The translations under genes and the position numbers were made by a program. A DNA stretch of 64,000 nt from Rubrivivax sp. SCN 71-131 (GTDB taxonomy: Bacteria > Pseudomonadota > Gammaproteobacteria > Burkholderiales > Burkholderiaceae_C). Location: assembly GCA_001724995.1 (NCBI GenBank), contig MEFD01000014.1, forward strand, positions 1 to 64,000, written 5' to 3'. The notes beneath the pieces are model-generated. The model ran no database searches. It worked only from the letters and a program-made list of their open reading frames with translations, and was not told where the DNA came from. Positions 32,537-42,604 of the stretch are shown here, in pieces (the stretch's first letter is position 1; each line of letters opens with the position of its first letter).

Positions 32537-33649
32537 TCAGGTCAGCGAGGTATCGACCTCGCGCCGCGCCAGCGCCAGGTACTCGGCGCTCTGCATCTCC
32601 GCCAGGCGCGAGACCGTACGCGGGAACTCGTGCACGAGCGGTCCCTCGGTGTAGAGCTGCTCCGCGGGCACCGCCGCCGAGAGCACGAGTTTCACGCAGC
32701 GGTCGTAGAGCACGTCGACGAGCCAGGTGAAGCGGCGCGCCTCGCTGGCCAGCCGCGGCGGCATCTGCGGCACACCCGAGAGCAGCACGGTGTGAAAGCG
32801 CGAGGCGATCTCGAGGTAGTCGTTCTGCGAGCGCGGCCCACCGCACAAGGTGCGGAAGTCGAACCAGACGACGCCGCCGGCGCGGCGCAGCGCGCGCAGT
32901 TCGCGGTGCTCGATGTGCATCACCGCGTCCTCGTCGCGCGCCTCGGCCAGTTGCTCGAAGGCCTGCCGCAGCGCCGCCTCGGCCGCGTCGTCGAGCGGCC
33001 AGTGATACATCTGCATCTGCTCGAGCGAGCGCCGCCGGTAGTCGTGCCCCGCGTCGACGTTGACGACTTCGAGCTTCGTCTTCAGCAGCTCGATCGCCGG
33101 CAGGATGCGGTCGCGGTGCAGGCCGTTGGGGTAGAGCTCGTCGGGGTGGAAGTTGCTCGTCGTGACGATGCTCACGCGGTTGTCGAAGAGCGACTGCAGC
33201 AGCCGGTGCAGGATCATCGCGTCGGTGACGTCGGCGACGTGGAACTCGTCGAAGCAGATCAGCCGGTAGCGGCGCGCGATGCGGCGGCCGAGCTCCTGCA
33301 GCGGATTGACCGTGCCCTTGAGGTCCTGCAGCTGGCGGTGCACCTCGCGCATGAACTCGTGGAAGTGCAGCCGCGTCTTGCGCAGGAGCGGCACGGCCTG
33401 GAAGAAGCAGTCCATGAGGAAGCTCTTGCCACGGCCCACGCCGCCCCACATGTAGACGCCGCGCGGGATCGGCGGGTGGCGGATGAGCTTGGTGAGCGCG
33501 TTGCTGCGCCGCGCCTTGTAGTCGGCCCACTCGTTCTCGCAGCGTTCGAGCGCGGCGATGGCCCGTCGCTGTGCCTCGTCGGCGACGTAGCCGCGCTCGG
33601 CCAGGGTCTGTTCGTAGAGCTGTCGAACCGGCATGGAAGCAGGGATCAT
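32537..33649 (-). CDS. zapE: Cell division protein ZapE (AFG1-like ATPase)
   Basis: A 370-aa AFG1/ZapE ATPase with Walker A GGVGRGKSFLMD, Walker B CFDEF and the sensor segment FNWLVD-like RFTWLVDVLYD. It associates with the Z-ring and is needed for division under low oxygen or heat in E. coli. The length is typical. It lies downstream of the sucAB-lpd genes, its common place in Burkholderiales, after a hairpin. Confidence 0.92.
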   Translation of the reverse strand: MIPASMPVRQLYEQTLAERGYVADEAQRRAIAALERCENEWADYKARRSNALTKLIRHPPIPRGVYMWGGVGRGKSFLMDCFFQAVPLLRKTRLHFHEFMREVHRQLQDLKGTVNPLQELGRRIARRYRLICFDEFHVADVTDAMILHRLLQSLFDNRVSIVTTSNFHPDELYPNGLHRDRILPAIELLKTKLEVVNVDAGHDYRRRSLEQMQMYHWPLDDAAEAALRQAFEQLAEARDEDAVMHIEHRELRALRRAGGVVWFDFRTLCGGPRSQNDYLEIASRFHTVLLSGVPQMPPRLASEARRFTWLVDVLYDRCVKLVLSAAVPAEQLYTEGPLVHEFPRTVSRLAEMQSAEYLALARREVDTSLT

Positions 33650-33654
33650 AAAAG

Positions 33655-33680
33655 CGCGACGGCCAGGTCCTGCCTGGCCG
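33655..33680 (-). terminator. Possible intrinsic terminator after lpd
   Basis: The 8-bp arms CGGCCAGG/CCTGGCCG (33660-33680) have a 5-nt loop. On the minus strand the hairpin is followed by TCGCGCTTTT. The T-run is short and displaced, so termination is probably partial, with read-through to zapE. Confidence 0.45.
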
Positions 33681-33710
33681 CCGCCGCGGATCGCGCCCGT
33701 GGGATCGCGA

Positions 33711-35141
33711 TCAGAAGTTGAGCGTGCGCTTGTCGACGGCCAGCGCCGCCTCCTTCATCGACTCCGACAGCGAAGGGTGTGCGTGGCAGATGCGCGCGAT
33801 GTCCTCGGCGCTTGCCCTGAAGGCCATCGCGACGGCGGCCTCGGCAATCAGCTCGCTGGCCAGCGGACCCACGATGTGCACGCCGAGGATCTCGTCGCTC
33901 GCCGCGTCGGCGATGAACTTGACGAAGCCCGAGGTGTCGCCGAGCGCGCGCGCCCGGCCGTTGGCCATGAAGGGGAAGCTGCCGGCCTTGTAGGCGCGGC
34001 CCTCGGTCTTCAGCGCCTGCTCGCTCTGGCCGACCCAGGCGATCTCGGGGCTGGTGTAGATGACGAAGGGGATGAGGTTGAAGTCGACGTGCCCGTGCTG
34101 GCCGGCGATGCGCTCGGCCACCGCCACGCCCTCCTCCTCGGCCTTGTGCGCGAGCATCGGCCCGCGCACGACGTCGCCCACCGCCCACACGCCCGGCAGG
34201 TTGGTGCGGCAGTCGTCGTCGACGGCGACGAAGCCGCGCTCGTCGAGCTTCAGGCCCACGGCCTCGACGTTCAGGCCGACGGTGTTGGGCACGCGGCCGA
34301 TGCAGACGATGAGCTTGTCGACCTCCAGCTCCTGCGCCTTGTCCTTGGCGTCGGTGTAGGCCACCGCGACGCCCTTCGTGCCGACCTTGACGCCGCCGAC
34401 CTTGACGCCGAACTCGATCTTCAGGCCCTGGCGCGTCAGCAGCTTGAGTGCCTCCTTGGCGACCTGCTCGTCGGCCGCGGGCAGGAAGGCGGGCATCGCC
34501 TCGAGCACCGTGACCTCGGCGCCGACGCGCCGCCACACCGAACCCATCTCGAGGCCGATCACGCCCGAGCCGATCACGCCGAGCTTCCTGGGCACGCTGC
34601 CGATGCGCAGCGCGCCGTCGTTGCTCAGCACCTTGTCCTCGTCGAAGGGAATGCCCGGCAGCGGGCGCGGGCTCGAGCCGGTGGCGACGATGACCTGCCG
34701 GCCGACGATCACCTGCTTCTCGGCGCCGGCGACGGCGATCTGGAAGCCGCCGTCGGTCGCCTTCAAGAACGAGCCGCGGCCGTGAAAGAACGTGACCTTG
34801 TTCTTCTTGAAGAGGTAGAGGATGCCGTCGTTGTTCTGCTTCACCACCTGGTCCTTGCGGGCGACCATCTTCTTCACGTCGATGGTCAGGTCCGAGAGAC
34901 CGATGCCGTGCTCGCCGAAGTGCTTCGCGGCGTGCTCATAGTGCTCGCTGGACTGCAGCAGCGCCTTGCTCGGGATGCAGCCGACGTTGGTGCAGGTGCC
35001 GCCGGGCGCGGGCCCTCCCTTGTCGTTCTTCCAGTCGTCGATGCAGGCGACGTTCATGCCGAGCTGCGCGGCGCGGATGGCAGCGATGTAGCCGCCAGGG
35101 CCGCCGCCGATGACGACGACGTCGAAGGTCTGGGTGCTCAT
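33711..35141 (-). CDS. lpd: Dihydrolipoamide dehydrogenase (E3)
   Basis: A 476-aa flavoprotein that reoxidises lipoyl groups with NAD+. It has the N-terminal FAD motif VVIGGGPGGYIAAIRA, the redox disulfide CTNVGCIPSKALL, the NAD motif VIGSGVIGLEMGSVW and the C-terminal dimerisation domain with HAHPSLSE. It is ten nucleotides after sucB, so it serves 2-oxoglutarate dehydrogenase. Confidence 0.96.
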   Translation of the reverse strand: MSTQTFDVVVIGGGPGGYIAAIRAAQLGMNVACIDDWKNDKGGPAPGGTCTNVGCIPSKALLQSSEHYEHAAKHFGEHGIGLSDLTIDVKKMVARKDQVVKQNNDGILYLFKKNKVTFFHGRGSFLKATDGGFQIAVAGAEKQVIVGRQVIVATGSSPRPLPGIPFDEDKVLSNDGALRIGSVPRKLGVIGSGVIGLEMGSVWRRVGAEVTVLEAMPAFLPAADEQVAKEALKLLTRQGLKIEFGVKVGGVKVGTKGVAVAYTDAKDKAQELEVDKLIVCIGRVPNTVGLNVEAVGLKLDERGFVAVDDDCRTNLPGVWAVGDVVRGPMLAHKAEEEGVAVAERIAGQHGHVDFNLIPFVIYTSPEIAWVGQSEQALKTEGRAYKAGSFPFMANGRARALGDTSGFVKFIADAASDEILGVHIVGPLASELIAEAAVAMAFRASAEDIARICHAHPSLSESMKEAALAVDKRTLNF

Positions 35142-35151
35142 CGTCCGGTCC

Positions 35152-36390
35152 TCAGATGTCGAACAGCAGGCGCGCCGGATCCTCCAGCGCCTCCTTCATC
35201 GCCACCAGGCTGAGCACCGCCTCGCGTCCGTCGACGATGCGGTGGTCGTAGCTCATGGCAAGGTAGTTCATCGGGCGCACGACGACCTGGCCGTTCTCGA
35301 CGACGGCGCGGTCCTTGGTCGCGTGCACGCCCAGGATCGCCGACTGCGGCGGATTGATGATCGGCGTCGAGAGCATCGAGCCGAAGACGCCGCCGTTGCT
35401 GATCGAGAAGGTGCCGCCCGAAAGCTCCTCGATGCTGAGCTTGCCGTCGCGCGCCTTGACGCCGTACTCGGCGATCTTCTTCTCGACGTCGGCAAAACTC
35501 ATCTGGTCGGCGTTGCGCAGCACCGGCACGACGAGGCCGCGCGGCGAGCCCACGGCGATGCCGATGTCGAAGTAGCCGTGGTAGACGATGTCGTTGCCGT
35601 CCACGCTCGCATTGACGATCGGGTAGCGCTTGAGCGCCGCCACCGCCGCCTTGACGAAGAAGCTCATGAAGCCGAGCTTGACGCCGTGCTCCTTCTCGAA
35701 GCGCTCCTGGAACTTCTTGCGCATCTCCATCACCGGGGCCATGTTGACCTCGTTGAAGGTGGTGAGGATGGCGTTCGTGGCCTGCGACTGCAGCAGCCGC
35801 TCGGCGATGCGGGCGCGCAGGCGCGACATCGGCACGCGCTGCTCGGGCCGCTCGCCCAGGCTCTGCGCCACCGGTGCGGCCACGGTCGCCAGGGGCCGGG
35901 CCACGGCCGCCGCGGCGGGCGTCGCGGCGCCGGCCACCGCCGCGAGCACGTCGCCCTTGGTGACGCGACCGTCCTTGCCGGTGCCGGGCACCGATCCGGC
36001 GGCGAGCTGGTGATCGGCCATCAGCTTGGCCGCCGCCGGCATCGCCACGCCGACGGCCTTGGCCGGCGCGGACGCCGGGGCCGCCGCGGTCGGCGCGCCC
36101 GCTGCCGCGACCGCAGGCGCGGCAGCGGGGGCCGCGGCACCGACCGTGGCCTCGGTGTCGATGCGCGCAATGAGCTGCTCCGCCGTGACCGTCTCGCCGT
36201 CGACGGCGACGAGTTCGGTCAGCACTCCGGCTGCCGGCGCCGGGACCTCGAGCACCACCTTGTCGGTCTCGATCTCGATCAGGATCTCGTCCATCGCCAC
36301 GGCTTCGCCGGGCTTCTTCTTCCATTGCAGCAGTGTCGCCTCCGCGACCGACTCGGAGAGCTGCGGAACCTTCACTTCAACGATTGCCAT
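35152..36390 (-). CDS. sucB: 2-oxoglutarate dehydrogenase E2 (dihydrolipoyl succinyltransferase)
   Basis: A 412-aa protein. The N-terminal lipoyl domain carries the modified lysine in ETDKVVLEV (residue ~43), followed by an Ala/Pro-rich linker, the E3-binding domain ([20 protein letters not shown]) and the catalytic domain with [12 protein letters not shown]. It transfers succinyl to CoA. An unusual 9-bp tandem repeat lies in its leader between it and sucA. Confidence 0.96.
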   Translation of the reverse strand: MAIVEVKVPQLSESVAEATLLQWKKKPGEAVAMDEILIEIETDKVVLEVPAPAAGVLTELVAVDGETVTAEQLIARIDTEATVGAAAPAAAPAVAAAGAPTAAAPASAPAKAVGVAMPAAAKLMADHQLAAGSVPGTGKDGRVTKGDVLAAVAGAATPAAAAVARPLATVAAPVAQSLGERPEQRVPMSRLRARIAERLLQSQATNAILTTFNEVNMAPVMEMRKKFQERFEKEHGVKLGFMSFFVKAAVAALKRYPIVNASVDGNDIVYHGYFDIGIAVGSPRGLVVPVLRNADQMSFADVEKKIAEYGVKARDGKLSIEELSGGTFSISNGGVFGSMLSTPIINPPQSAILGVHATKDRAVVENGQVVVRPMNYLAMSYDHRIVDGREAVLSLVAMKEALEDPARLLFDI

Positions 36391-36400
36391 GATGTTTCTC

Positions 36401-36463
36401 GCTTGTCTGGCTTGTCTGGCTTGTCTGGCTTGTCTGGCTTGTCTGGCTTGTCTGGCTTGTCTG
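36401..36463. repeat. Seven tandem copies of GCTTGTCTG in the sucA-sucB spacer
   Basis: Seven perfect 9-bp units run from 36401 to 36463, followed by a broken eighth (GCTTTTCAG). On the transcribed strand they read CAGACAAGC. The array starts ten bases upstream of the sucB ATG and fills most of the 159-bp spacer that carries the sucB ribosome-binding region. Confidence 0.95.
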
Positions 36464-36549
36464 GCTTTTCAGTCTGTCTCACCCGCGCACAGCGAAGCGG
36501 CGCCGACCCCTCGGCCCGTGCCTCTGGAGCGCGGCGCATGGACGCAGGA

Positions 36550-39408
36550 CTACTTCGTCAGCGTGAATCCCTTGAGCTTGCCGAAGGCCTGGTCGAGCAG
36601 CGCCTTCAACTGCTCCTGGTGCAGGTGCGGATAGCCGACCGCGGGCGAGGCCGAGGCCGGCCGGCCGGCGTAGCCGAGCTTCTGCCCTTCCTGCATGTTC
36701 TCGAGCAGTTGGTGCTGGACGAAGAACCAGGCGCCCTGGTTCTGCGGCTCGTCCTGGCACCACACGCATTCACTCATGCCGGGATACTTCTTCAGCTCCG
36801 CGGCCAGGGCCTTGTGCGGGAACGGGTAGAGCTGCTCCACGCGCAGCAGCGCGACGTCGAAGGCCTTCTTCTCGTCGCGCCGCTTCAAGAGGTCGTAGTA
36901 GACCTTGCCCGAGCAGGCGATGACGCGCCTGACCTTCTCGGCCACGACCTCGCCGGCATGCTCGCCGATCACGGTGCGGAACTCGCCCCTGGTGAACTCG
37001 GACAGCGGCGAGGTCGCGTCCTTGTTGCGCAACAGGCTCTTGGGCGTGAAGACGACGAGCGGCTTGCGGAACTGGCGCACCATCTGCCGGCGCAGCAGGT
37101 GGAAGATCTGGCTCGCGCTCGTGGGCTGCACGACCTGCATGTTGTTGTCCGCGGCAAGCTGCATGAAGCGCTCGACGCGCGCCGAGCTGTGCTCGGGCCC
37201 CTGGCCTTCGTAGCCGTGCGGCAGCAGCAGCGTCAGACCATTGACACGGCCCCACTTGACCTCGCCGCTGGCGATGAACTGGTCGATCACCACCTGCGCG
37301 CCGTTGGCGAAGTCGCCGAACTGCGCCTCCCAGATGGTGAGCGTACTCGGATCGGCGCTGGCGTAGCCGTACTCGAAGCCGAGCACCGCCTCCTCCGAGA
37401 GGATGGAGTCGATGACGACGAAGGGCGCCTGGTTGTCGGCCACGTGCTCCAGCGGCACGTAGGTTCCGGTGTCCCACTTCTCGCGCTTCTGGTCGTGCAG
37501 CACCGCGTGCCGGTGCACGAAGGTACCGCGCCCGCAGTCCTCGCCCGACAGTCGCACCGCGTAGCCGCTGGCCACCAGCGAGGCGTAGGCCAGCGTCTCG
37601 CCCATGCCCCAGTCGACGTTGATCTCGCCGCGGCCCATGGCGGCGCGGTCGGACAGCACCTTCTGCGCCAGCGGGTGGACCTTGAAGTCCTCGGGCACCG
37701 TGGTCAGGCGCTCGGACAGCCGCCTGATCTCGGACAGCGGCAGCGCGGTGTCCGCAGCGTCGGTCCACTTGCGGCCCATGTACGGCGCCCAGTCGACCGC
37801 GTACTTGCTCTTGAAGTTGGTGAGCACCGGGTCGGCGGTGTGCTTGCCGGCGTCGAAGGCCGCCCGCAGATGCTTGACGAGTTCGTCACCGCCGCCGGCG
37901 GCGAGCACGCCCTGCATCTCGAGCTTGTCGGCGTACAGCTTGCGCGTGCCGGGGTGCACGGCGATCTTCTTGTACATCAGCGGCTGCGTCAGCGCCGGCG
38001 TGTCCTGTTCGTTGTGGCCGAGCTTGCGAAAGCAGACGATGTCGATGACGACGTCCTTCTTGAACTGCTGGCGGTAGTCCATCGCCAGTTCGGTGCACAG
38101 CACCACCGATTCCGGGTCATCGCCGTTGACGTGCAGCACCGGGGCTTCGATCATCTTCACCACGTCGGTGCAGTACAGCGTCGAGCGGCTGTCGCGCGGA
38201 TCGCTGGTCGTGAAGCCGATCTGGTTGTTGATGACGATGTGCAGCGTGCCGCCGGTGAAGTAGCCGCGCGTCTGCGCCAGCGCCAGCGTCTCCATCACCA
38301 CGCCCTGGCCGGCGAAGGCGGCGTCGCCATGCACGAGCACCGGCAGCACCTGGCTGCCGTCCTTGTCGCCGCGGCGGTCCATGCGCGCCTTCACCGATCC
38401 TTCGACCACCGGATTGACGATCTCCAGGTGGCTCGGGTTGAAGGCCAGGCTCAGATGCACCGGCCCGCCCTCGGTCGAGATGTCGCTCGAGAAGCCCTGG
38501 TGGTACTTGACATCGCCGGCCGGCAGGTCCTCGGGCGCCGTGTGGTCGAACTCGGCGAACAGGTCCTTGGGCATCTTGCCCAGCGTGTTGACGAGCACGT
38601 TCAGGCGCCCGCGGTGCGCCATGCCGATGACGATCTCCTGCACGCCGTGCCTGCCGGCACGCCGAACGACCTCGTCCATGCTGGCGATGAAGCTCTCGCC
38701 GCCCTCGAGCGAGAAGCGCTTCTGGCCCACGTACTTGGTGTGCAGGTAGCGCTCGAGGCCTTCGGCCGAGGTCAGCCGCTCGAGGATGTGCGTCTTCTGC
38801 TCGGCGGTGAAGCTCGGTTTGCTGCGGATCGACTCCAGCCGCTCCTGCCACCAGCGCTTCTCGGTGGGGTCCATGCAGTGCATGAACTCCGCGCCGATCG
38901 TGCCGCAGTAGGTCTCGCGCAGCGCCTGCAGGATGTCGCGCAGCGACATGTGCTCGGCCTTGCTGAAATAGGTGTTGGCCGCCGAGAACATGATGTCCAT
39001 GTCCGGCTCGGTCAGGTCGTAGAAGGCGGGCTCGAGCTCCGGGATGCGCGCGCGCTCGGCGCGCTTGAGCGGGTCGAGGTCGGCCCAGCGGCTGCCGAGG
39101 TTGCGGTAGGCCGCGATCAGGCTCTGGACGTGGACCTGCTTGCGCGCGACCGCGAGGTCGGCTGCACTCGCCTTGAGCGCGAAGGCGTTGGCCTTGGCCC
39201 GCTGCGCGAAGGACTCGACGACCGCGGCATGCGGCAGGTCGCGCGCATCGCTGCCGTCCACGGCCGGGACGTGCTGCAGGTTGTCGAAGTACGCGCGCCA
39301 GTTGTCGGGCACGCTGCCGGGATTCTCGAGATAGGCCTCGTAGAGTTCCTCGACGTAGGGGGCATTGCCCCCGAACAGGTACGAGTTGGACCTGTACTGC
39401 TGCATCAT
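36550..39408 (-). CDS. sucA: 2-oxoglutarate dehydrogenase E1
   Basis: A 952-aa thiamine-diphosphate enzyme that decarboxylates 2-oxoglutarate. ThDP-binding GMAHRGRLNVLVN and the GD...NN stretch (HGDAAFAGQG to INNQIGFT) are intact, with the C-terminal transketolase-type domain. Start: the double ATG at 39408/39405 gives MMQQYRSNSYLFGGNAPYVE, with AGGTGA upstream. The length is typical. Confidence 0.96.
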   Translation of the reverse strand: MMQQYRSNSYLFGGNAPYVEELYEAYLENPGSVPDNWRAYFDNLQHVPAVDGSDARDLPHAAVVESFAQRAKANAFALKASAADLAVARKQVHVQSLIAAYRNLGSRWADLDPLKRAERARIPELEPAFYDLTEPDMDIMFSAANTYFSKAEHMSLRDILQALRETYCGTIGAEFMHCMDPTEKRWWQERLESIRSKPSFTAEQKTHILERLTSAEGLERYLHTKYVGQKRFSLEGGESFIASMDEVVRRAGRHGVQEIVIGMAHRGRLNVLVNTLGKMPKDLFAEFDHTAPEDLPAGDVKYHQGFSSDISTEGGPVHLSLAFNPSHLEIVNPVVEGSVKARMDRRGDKDGSQVLPVLVHGDAAFAGQGVVMETLALAQTRGYFTGGTLHIVINNQIGFTTSDPRDSRSTLYCTDVVKMIEAPVLHVNGDDPESVVLCTELAMDYRQQFKKDVVIDIVCFRKLGHNEQDTPALTQPLMYKKIAVHPGTRKLYADKLEMQGVLAAGGGDELVKHLRAAFDAGKHTADPVLTNFKSKYAVDWAPYMGRKWTDAADTALPLSEIRRLSERLTTVPEDFKVHPLAQKVLSDRAAMGRGEINVDWGMGETLAYASLVASGYAVRLSGEDCGRGTFVHRHAVLHDQKREKWDTGTYVPLEHVADNQAPFVVIDSILSEEAVLGFEYGYASADPSTLTIWEAQFGDFANGAQVVIDQFIASGEVKWGRVNGLTLLLPHGYEGQGPEHSSARVERFMQLAADNNMQVVQPTSASQIFHLLRRQMVRQFRKPLVVFTPKSLLRNKDATSPLSEFTRGEFRTVIGEHAGEVVAEKVRRVIACSGKVYYDLLKRRDEKKAFDVALLRVEQLYPFPHKALAAELKKYPGMSECVWCQDEPQNQGAWFFVQHQLLENMQEGQKLGYAGRPASASPAVGYPHLHQEQLKALLDQAFGKLKGFTLTK

Positions 39409-39772
39409 CGCTCGCTCACCTTTCGCCTGCGGTCTGCGCGGGCTCCGATGGGTTGCCAAACCTTCCGCGACCCCGGCTTCACCGGGCTGGCGGATTGCGA
39501 CCCGCCTTGCTGTTGTCTCGCTCGTTCAGCAAGGGGACGTGGAAGGACCACTTCTTCCGGGAGCGTGCACTCTAACACCGGGGGTCAGGAAGCACGCTCG
39601 CGTCATCACCACAGCCGCTATTGGGCCATGGGAACCCTGTTGTCTAGCTGACGGCGACGCGCCGCGGGCCCCGGCGTGTGGCGCCGATCCGACCCCGCGA
39701 CGCCGCGCCGGGCGTCACCCGGCCGGTTCGGGTCGTGGCGCCGTCGCCAGCGTCGCCGCGCGCAGCCCGACC
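39409..39772. other. Gap upstream of sucA
   Basis: These 364 bases hold no convincing gene. They should include the minus-strand promoter of sucAB-lpd; the patch around 39566-39577 (minus strand GTGTTAGAGTGC) is the most promoter-like, but no consensus pair is seen. Confidence 0.4.
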
Positions 39773-40744
39773 TCAGCTCACATGAGCCGACTGCTCGATC
39801 AGCCGCGCCCGCGCCGCCAGGTATTCGCGCTTCAGGCGGCGCACCAGTTCGGCCGCCGGCACCACCGCCTTCACGGGCGCGATGCCCTGGCCGCAGCCCC
39901 AGATGTCCTTCCAGGCCTTGCTCGTGTCGCCGCCGAAGTTCATCTTGCTGGGATCGCTCTCGGGCAGGCGGTCCGGGTCCATGCCGGCCTGGCGGATCGA
40001 GGGCTTGAGGTAGTTGCCGTGCACGCCGGTGAAGAGGCTCGAGTAGACGATGTCGTCGCTCGTGCATTCGACGATGCATTGCTTGTAGGCGTCGCTCGCC
40101 CGCGCCTCGTCGGTGGCGATGAAGGCCGAGCCGATGTAGGCCAGATCGGCTCCACAAGCCTGCGCGGCGAGCACCGCGTCGCCGGTGGCAATCGCGCCGG
40201 AGAGCGCGATCGGGCCGTCGAACCACTCGCGGATCTCGGCGACGAGCGCGAACGGGCTCTTCACGCCGGCGTGGCCGCCCGCCCCCGCGGCGACCGCGAT
40301 CAGGCCGTCGGCGCCCTTCTCGATGGCCTTCCTGGCGAACGCGTTGTTGATGACGTCGTGCAGCACGATGCCGCCCCAGCCGTGCACCGCGTCGTTGATG
40401 TCGGTGCGCGCGCCAAGGCTGGTGATCATGATCGGCACCTTGTACTTGGCGCAGACCTGCATGTCGTGCTCGAGCCGGTCGTTGGTCTTGTGCACGATCT
40501 GGTTGATGGCGAAAGGCGCCGCGGGCTGCTGCGGATGGTCGCGGTTCCACGCCGCCAGGCCTTCGGTGATCTCGTGCAGCCATTCGTCGAGCTGCGCGGC
40601 CGGTCGCGCGTTGAGCGCCGGCATCGAGCCGACGATGCCGGCGGTGCACTGCGCGATCACCAGCCTGGGGTTGCTGATGATGAACAGCGGCGAACCGATG
40701 ATCGGCAGCGGCAGGTTCTTCAGCACGGGGGGAAGACGGCTCAT
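39773..40744 (-). CDS. Nitronate monooxygenase family flavoprotein
   Basis: A 323-aa FMN-dependent TIM-barrel protein of the nitronate monooxygenase (2-nitropropane dioxygenase) family. GAGGHAG near residue 151, IALSGAIATGDAV and the ADLAYIGSAFIATDEA phosphate-binding region are typical. It oxidises nitronates to carbonyl and nitrite. Its start overlaps the acyl-CoA dehydrogenase stop (TGATGA), so the two are coupled, which suggests a role linked to acyl-CoA or toxic nitronate metabolism (inference). Confidence 0.88.
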   Translation of the reverse strand: MSRLPPVLKNLPLPIIGSPLFIISNPRLVIAQCTAGIVGSMPALNARPAAQLDEWLHEITEGLAAWNRDHPQQPAAPFAINQIVHKTNDRLEHDMQVCAKYKVPIMITSLGARTDINDAVHGWGGIVLHDVINNAFARKAIEKGADGLIAVAAGAGGHAGVKSPFALVAEIREWFDGPIALSGAIATGDAVLAAQACGADLAYIGSAFIATDEARASDAYKQCIVECTSDDIVYSSLFTGVHGNYLKPSIRQAGMDPDRLPESDPSKMNFGGDTSKAWKDIWGCGQGIAPVKAVVPAAELVRRLKREYLAARARLIEQSAHVS

Positions 40745-42519
40745 CAGAAGGCCTCCGGGGCAAGGGCGGTGACGGATGCGGCACCGTCCACGACGCTGTC
40801 GCGCAGGGCCGGTGCCTTGGTCAGGAGGTGATCGGCGAAGAAGCGGCAGGTGGCGATCTTGGCTTGCATGAAATCGGCATCGACGCCTTCGGCCAGAAGG
40901 TCCTCGGCGCGCATGAGCGCACGCGCCATCAGCCAGCCGGCGACCACCGTCCCGGTGAGCATCAGGTAGGGCACGCTGCCCGCGTAGGCCGCATTCGGGT
41001 CGGCCTTGGCCGTGGCCGCGAGGTAGTCCACCGCTTCCAGCAGCGCCTGGCGCGCAGCCTGCAGTCGCCGCGCCATCGCCGCACAGGCGTCGCCGGGGCG
41101 CGCGCGCAGTTCGGCTTCGGCCTGCTCGATGCGCGCGGCCACGGCGCGCACGCCCTGCCCGCCGTCGCGCACGGTCTTGCGGCCGACGAGGTCGTTGGCC
41201 TGGATCGCCGTCGTGCCTTCGTAGATGGTCAGGATCTTGGCGTCGCGCAGATGCTGCGCCGCACCCGTCTCCTCGATGAAGCCCATGCCGCCGTGCACCT
41301 GGATGCCCAGGCTCGCCACGTCCAGGCTCATCTCGGTGGACAGGCCCTTGACCAGGGGCACCATGAATTCGTAGAAGGCCTGGTTATCGTGGCGCACGTC
41401 GGCATCGGCGTGCGCATGCGCGGCGTCGTAGGCCGCGGCAGCCACCAGCGCCAGGGCGCGGCAGGCCTCGGTCCAGGCGCGCATGGTCATGAGCATGCGG
41501 CGCACGTCCGGGTGCTGGATGATGGGCGCGGCCTTGGGCAGCGAGCCGTCGACCGGGCGGCTCTGCACGCGCTCGCGCGCGTAGCCGACCGCCTGCTGGT
41601 AGGCACGCTCGGCCACCGCGATGCCCTGCACCCCGACGGCGAAGCGCGCCGCGTTCATCATCACGAACATGTACTCGAGGCCCCGGTTCTCCTGTCCGAC
41701 CAGGTAGCCGACGGCGCCGCCATGGTCGCCGTACTGCAGCACGGCGGTCGGGCTGGCCTTGATGCCGAGCTTGTGCTCGAGGCTCACGCAGTGCACGTCG
41801 TTGCGTGTGCCGTCGGCCAGCCACTTCGGGCAGATGAAGAGCGAGATGCCCTTGACGCCCTCGGGCGCGCCCACCCCGCGCGCGAGCACGAGGTGGACGA
41901 TGTTGTCCGCCATGTCGTGCTCGCCATAGGTGATGAAGATCTTGGTGCCGAAGATGCGGTACGTGCCATCGGCCTGCGGCTCGGCGCGCGTGCGCACCAG
42001 CGCGAGATCCGAGCCCGCCTGCGGCTCGGTCAGGTTCATCGTCCCCGTCCAGCTGCCTTCGATCATGCGCGGGATGTAGGCCTGCTTCTGCTCCTCGCTG
42101 CCGGCGGTGAGCAGGGCCTCGATCGCGCCGTCGGTGAGCAGCGGGCAAAGCGCAAAGCTGAGGTTCGCCGACTGCACGATCTCGATGCAGGCCGCGTGGA
42201 TCAGCTTGGGCAGGCCCTGGCCGCCGTAGGCCAACGGGTGCTGCAGGCCCTGCCAGCCGCCCTGCGTGAACTGCTGGAACGCGTCCTTGAAGCCCGGCGT
42301 GGTGCGCACCTGGCCGTCCTGCAGCGACGAGGGGTTTCGATCGCCCTCGACGTTCAGCGGCGCGATCACGCCCTCGGCCAGGCGCGCGCACTCCTCGAGC
42401 ACCGCGGCCGCCGTTTCGGCGCCGGCGTCCTCGTGGCCGGGAAGCTGCGCGACGGCGTCGATACCGGCCAGCTCCTTCATCACGAACAGGAGATCCTTGA
42501 CGGGGGCTCGATAGCTCAT
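40744..42519 (-). CDS. Acyl-CoA dehydrogenase with C-terminal extension
   Basis: A 591-aa FAD enzyme of the long acyl-CoA dehydrogenase type. The FAD/substrate region is at [17 protein letters not shown] (residue ~160), the [10 protein letters not shown] segment follows, and the FAD-binding [20 protein letters not shown] is at residue ~430, followed by the extra C-terminal domain of this subgroup. It passes electrons to ETF, encoded just upstream. The substrate cannot be told from sequence. Confidence 0.9.
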   Translation of the reverse strand: MSYRAPVKDLLFVMKELAGIDAVAQLPGHEDAGAETAAAVLEECARLAEGVIAPLNVEGDRNPSSLQDGQVRTTPGFKDAFQQFTQGGWQGLQHPLAYGGQGLPKLIHAACIEIVQSANLSFALCPLLTDGAIEALLTAGSEEQKQAYIPRMIEGSWTGTMNLTEPQAGSDLALVRTRAEPQADGTYRIFGTKIFITYGEHDMADNIVHLVLARGVGAPEGVKGISLFICPKWLADGTRNDVHCVSLEHKLGIKASPTAVLQYGDHGGAVGYLVGQENRGLEYMFVMMNAARFAVGVQGIAVAERAYQQAVGYARERVQSRPVDGSLPKAAPIIQHPDVRRMLMTMRAWTEACRALALVAAAAYDAAHAHADADVRHDNQAFYEFMVPLVKGLSTEMSLDVASLGIQVHGGMGFIEETGAAQHLRDAKILTIYEGTTAIQANDLVGRKTVRDGGQGVRAVAARIEQAEAELRARPGDACAAMARRLQAARQALLEAVDYLAATAKADPNAAYAGSVPYLMLTGTVVAGWLMARALMRAEDLLAEGVDADFMQAKIATCRFFADHLLTKAPALRDSVVDGAASVTALAPEAF

Positions 42520-42544
42520 GGTCGTGTCCTTGCAATTGAAGAAA

Positions 42545-42566
42545 GGGGCGCCCCGCAGAGCGCCCC
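42545..42566 (-). terminator. Intrinsic terminator after etfBA
   Basis: The arms GGGGCGC/GCGCCCC (42545-42551, 42560-42566) have an 8-nt loop. On the minus strand the stem is followed by TTTCTTC. It lies between etfA and the acyl-CoA dehydrogenase gene, so it would separate or attenuate them. Confidence 0.65.
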
Positions 42567-42604
42567 CGTCGGTTCCAGCCCGTGCAGGCTGCGAAGAGGC
42601 GTGA

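Noticed and set aside
35110..39651. A 1513-codon plus-strand open frame opposite sucA-sucB
   Set aside because: It is antisense to sucA and sucB, which are unmistakable. In GC-rich DNA the complementary frame stays open because stop codons are rare; the His/Arg/Leu-rich translation has no domain.
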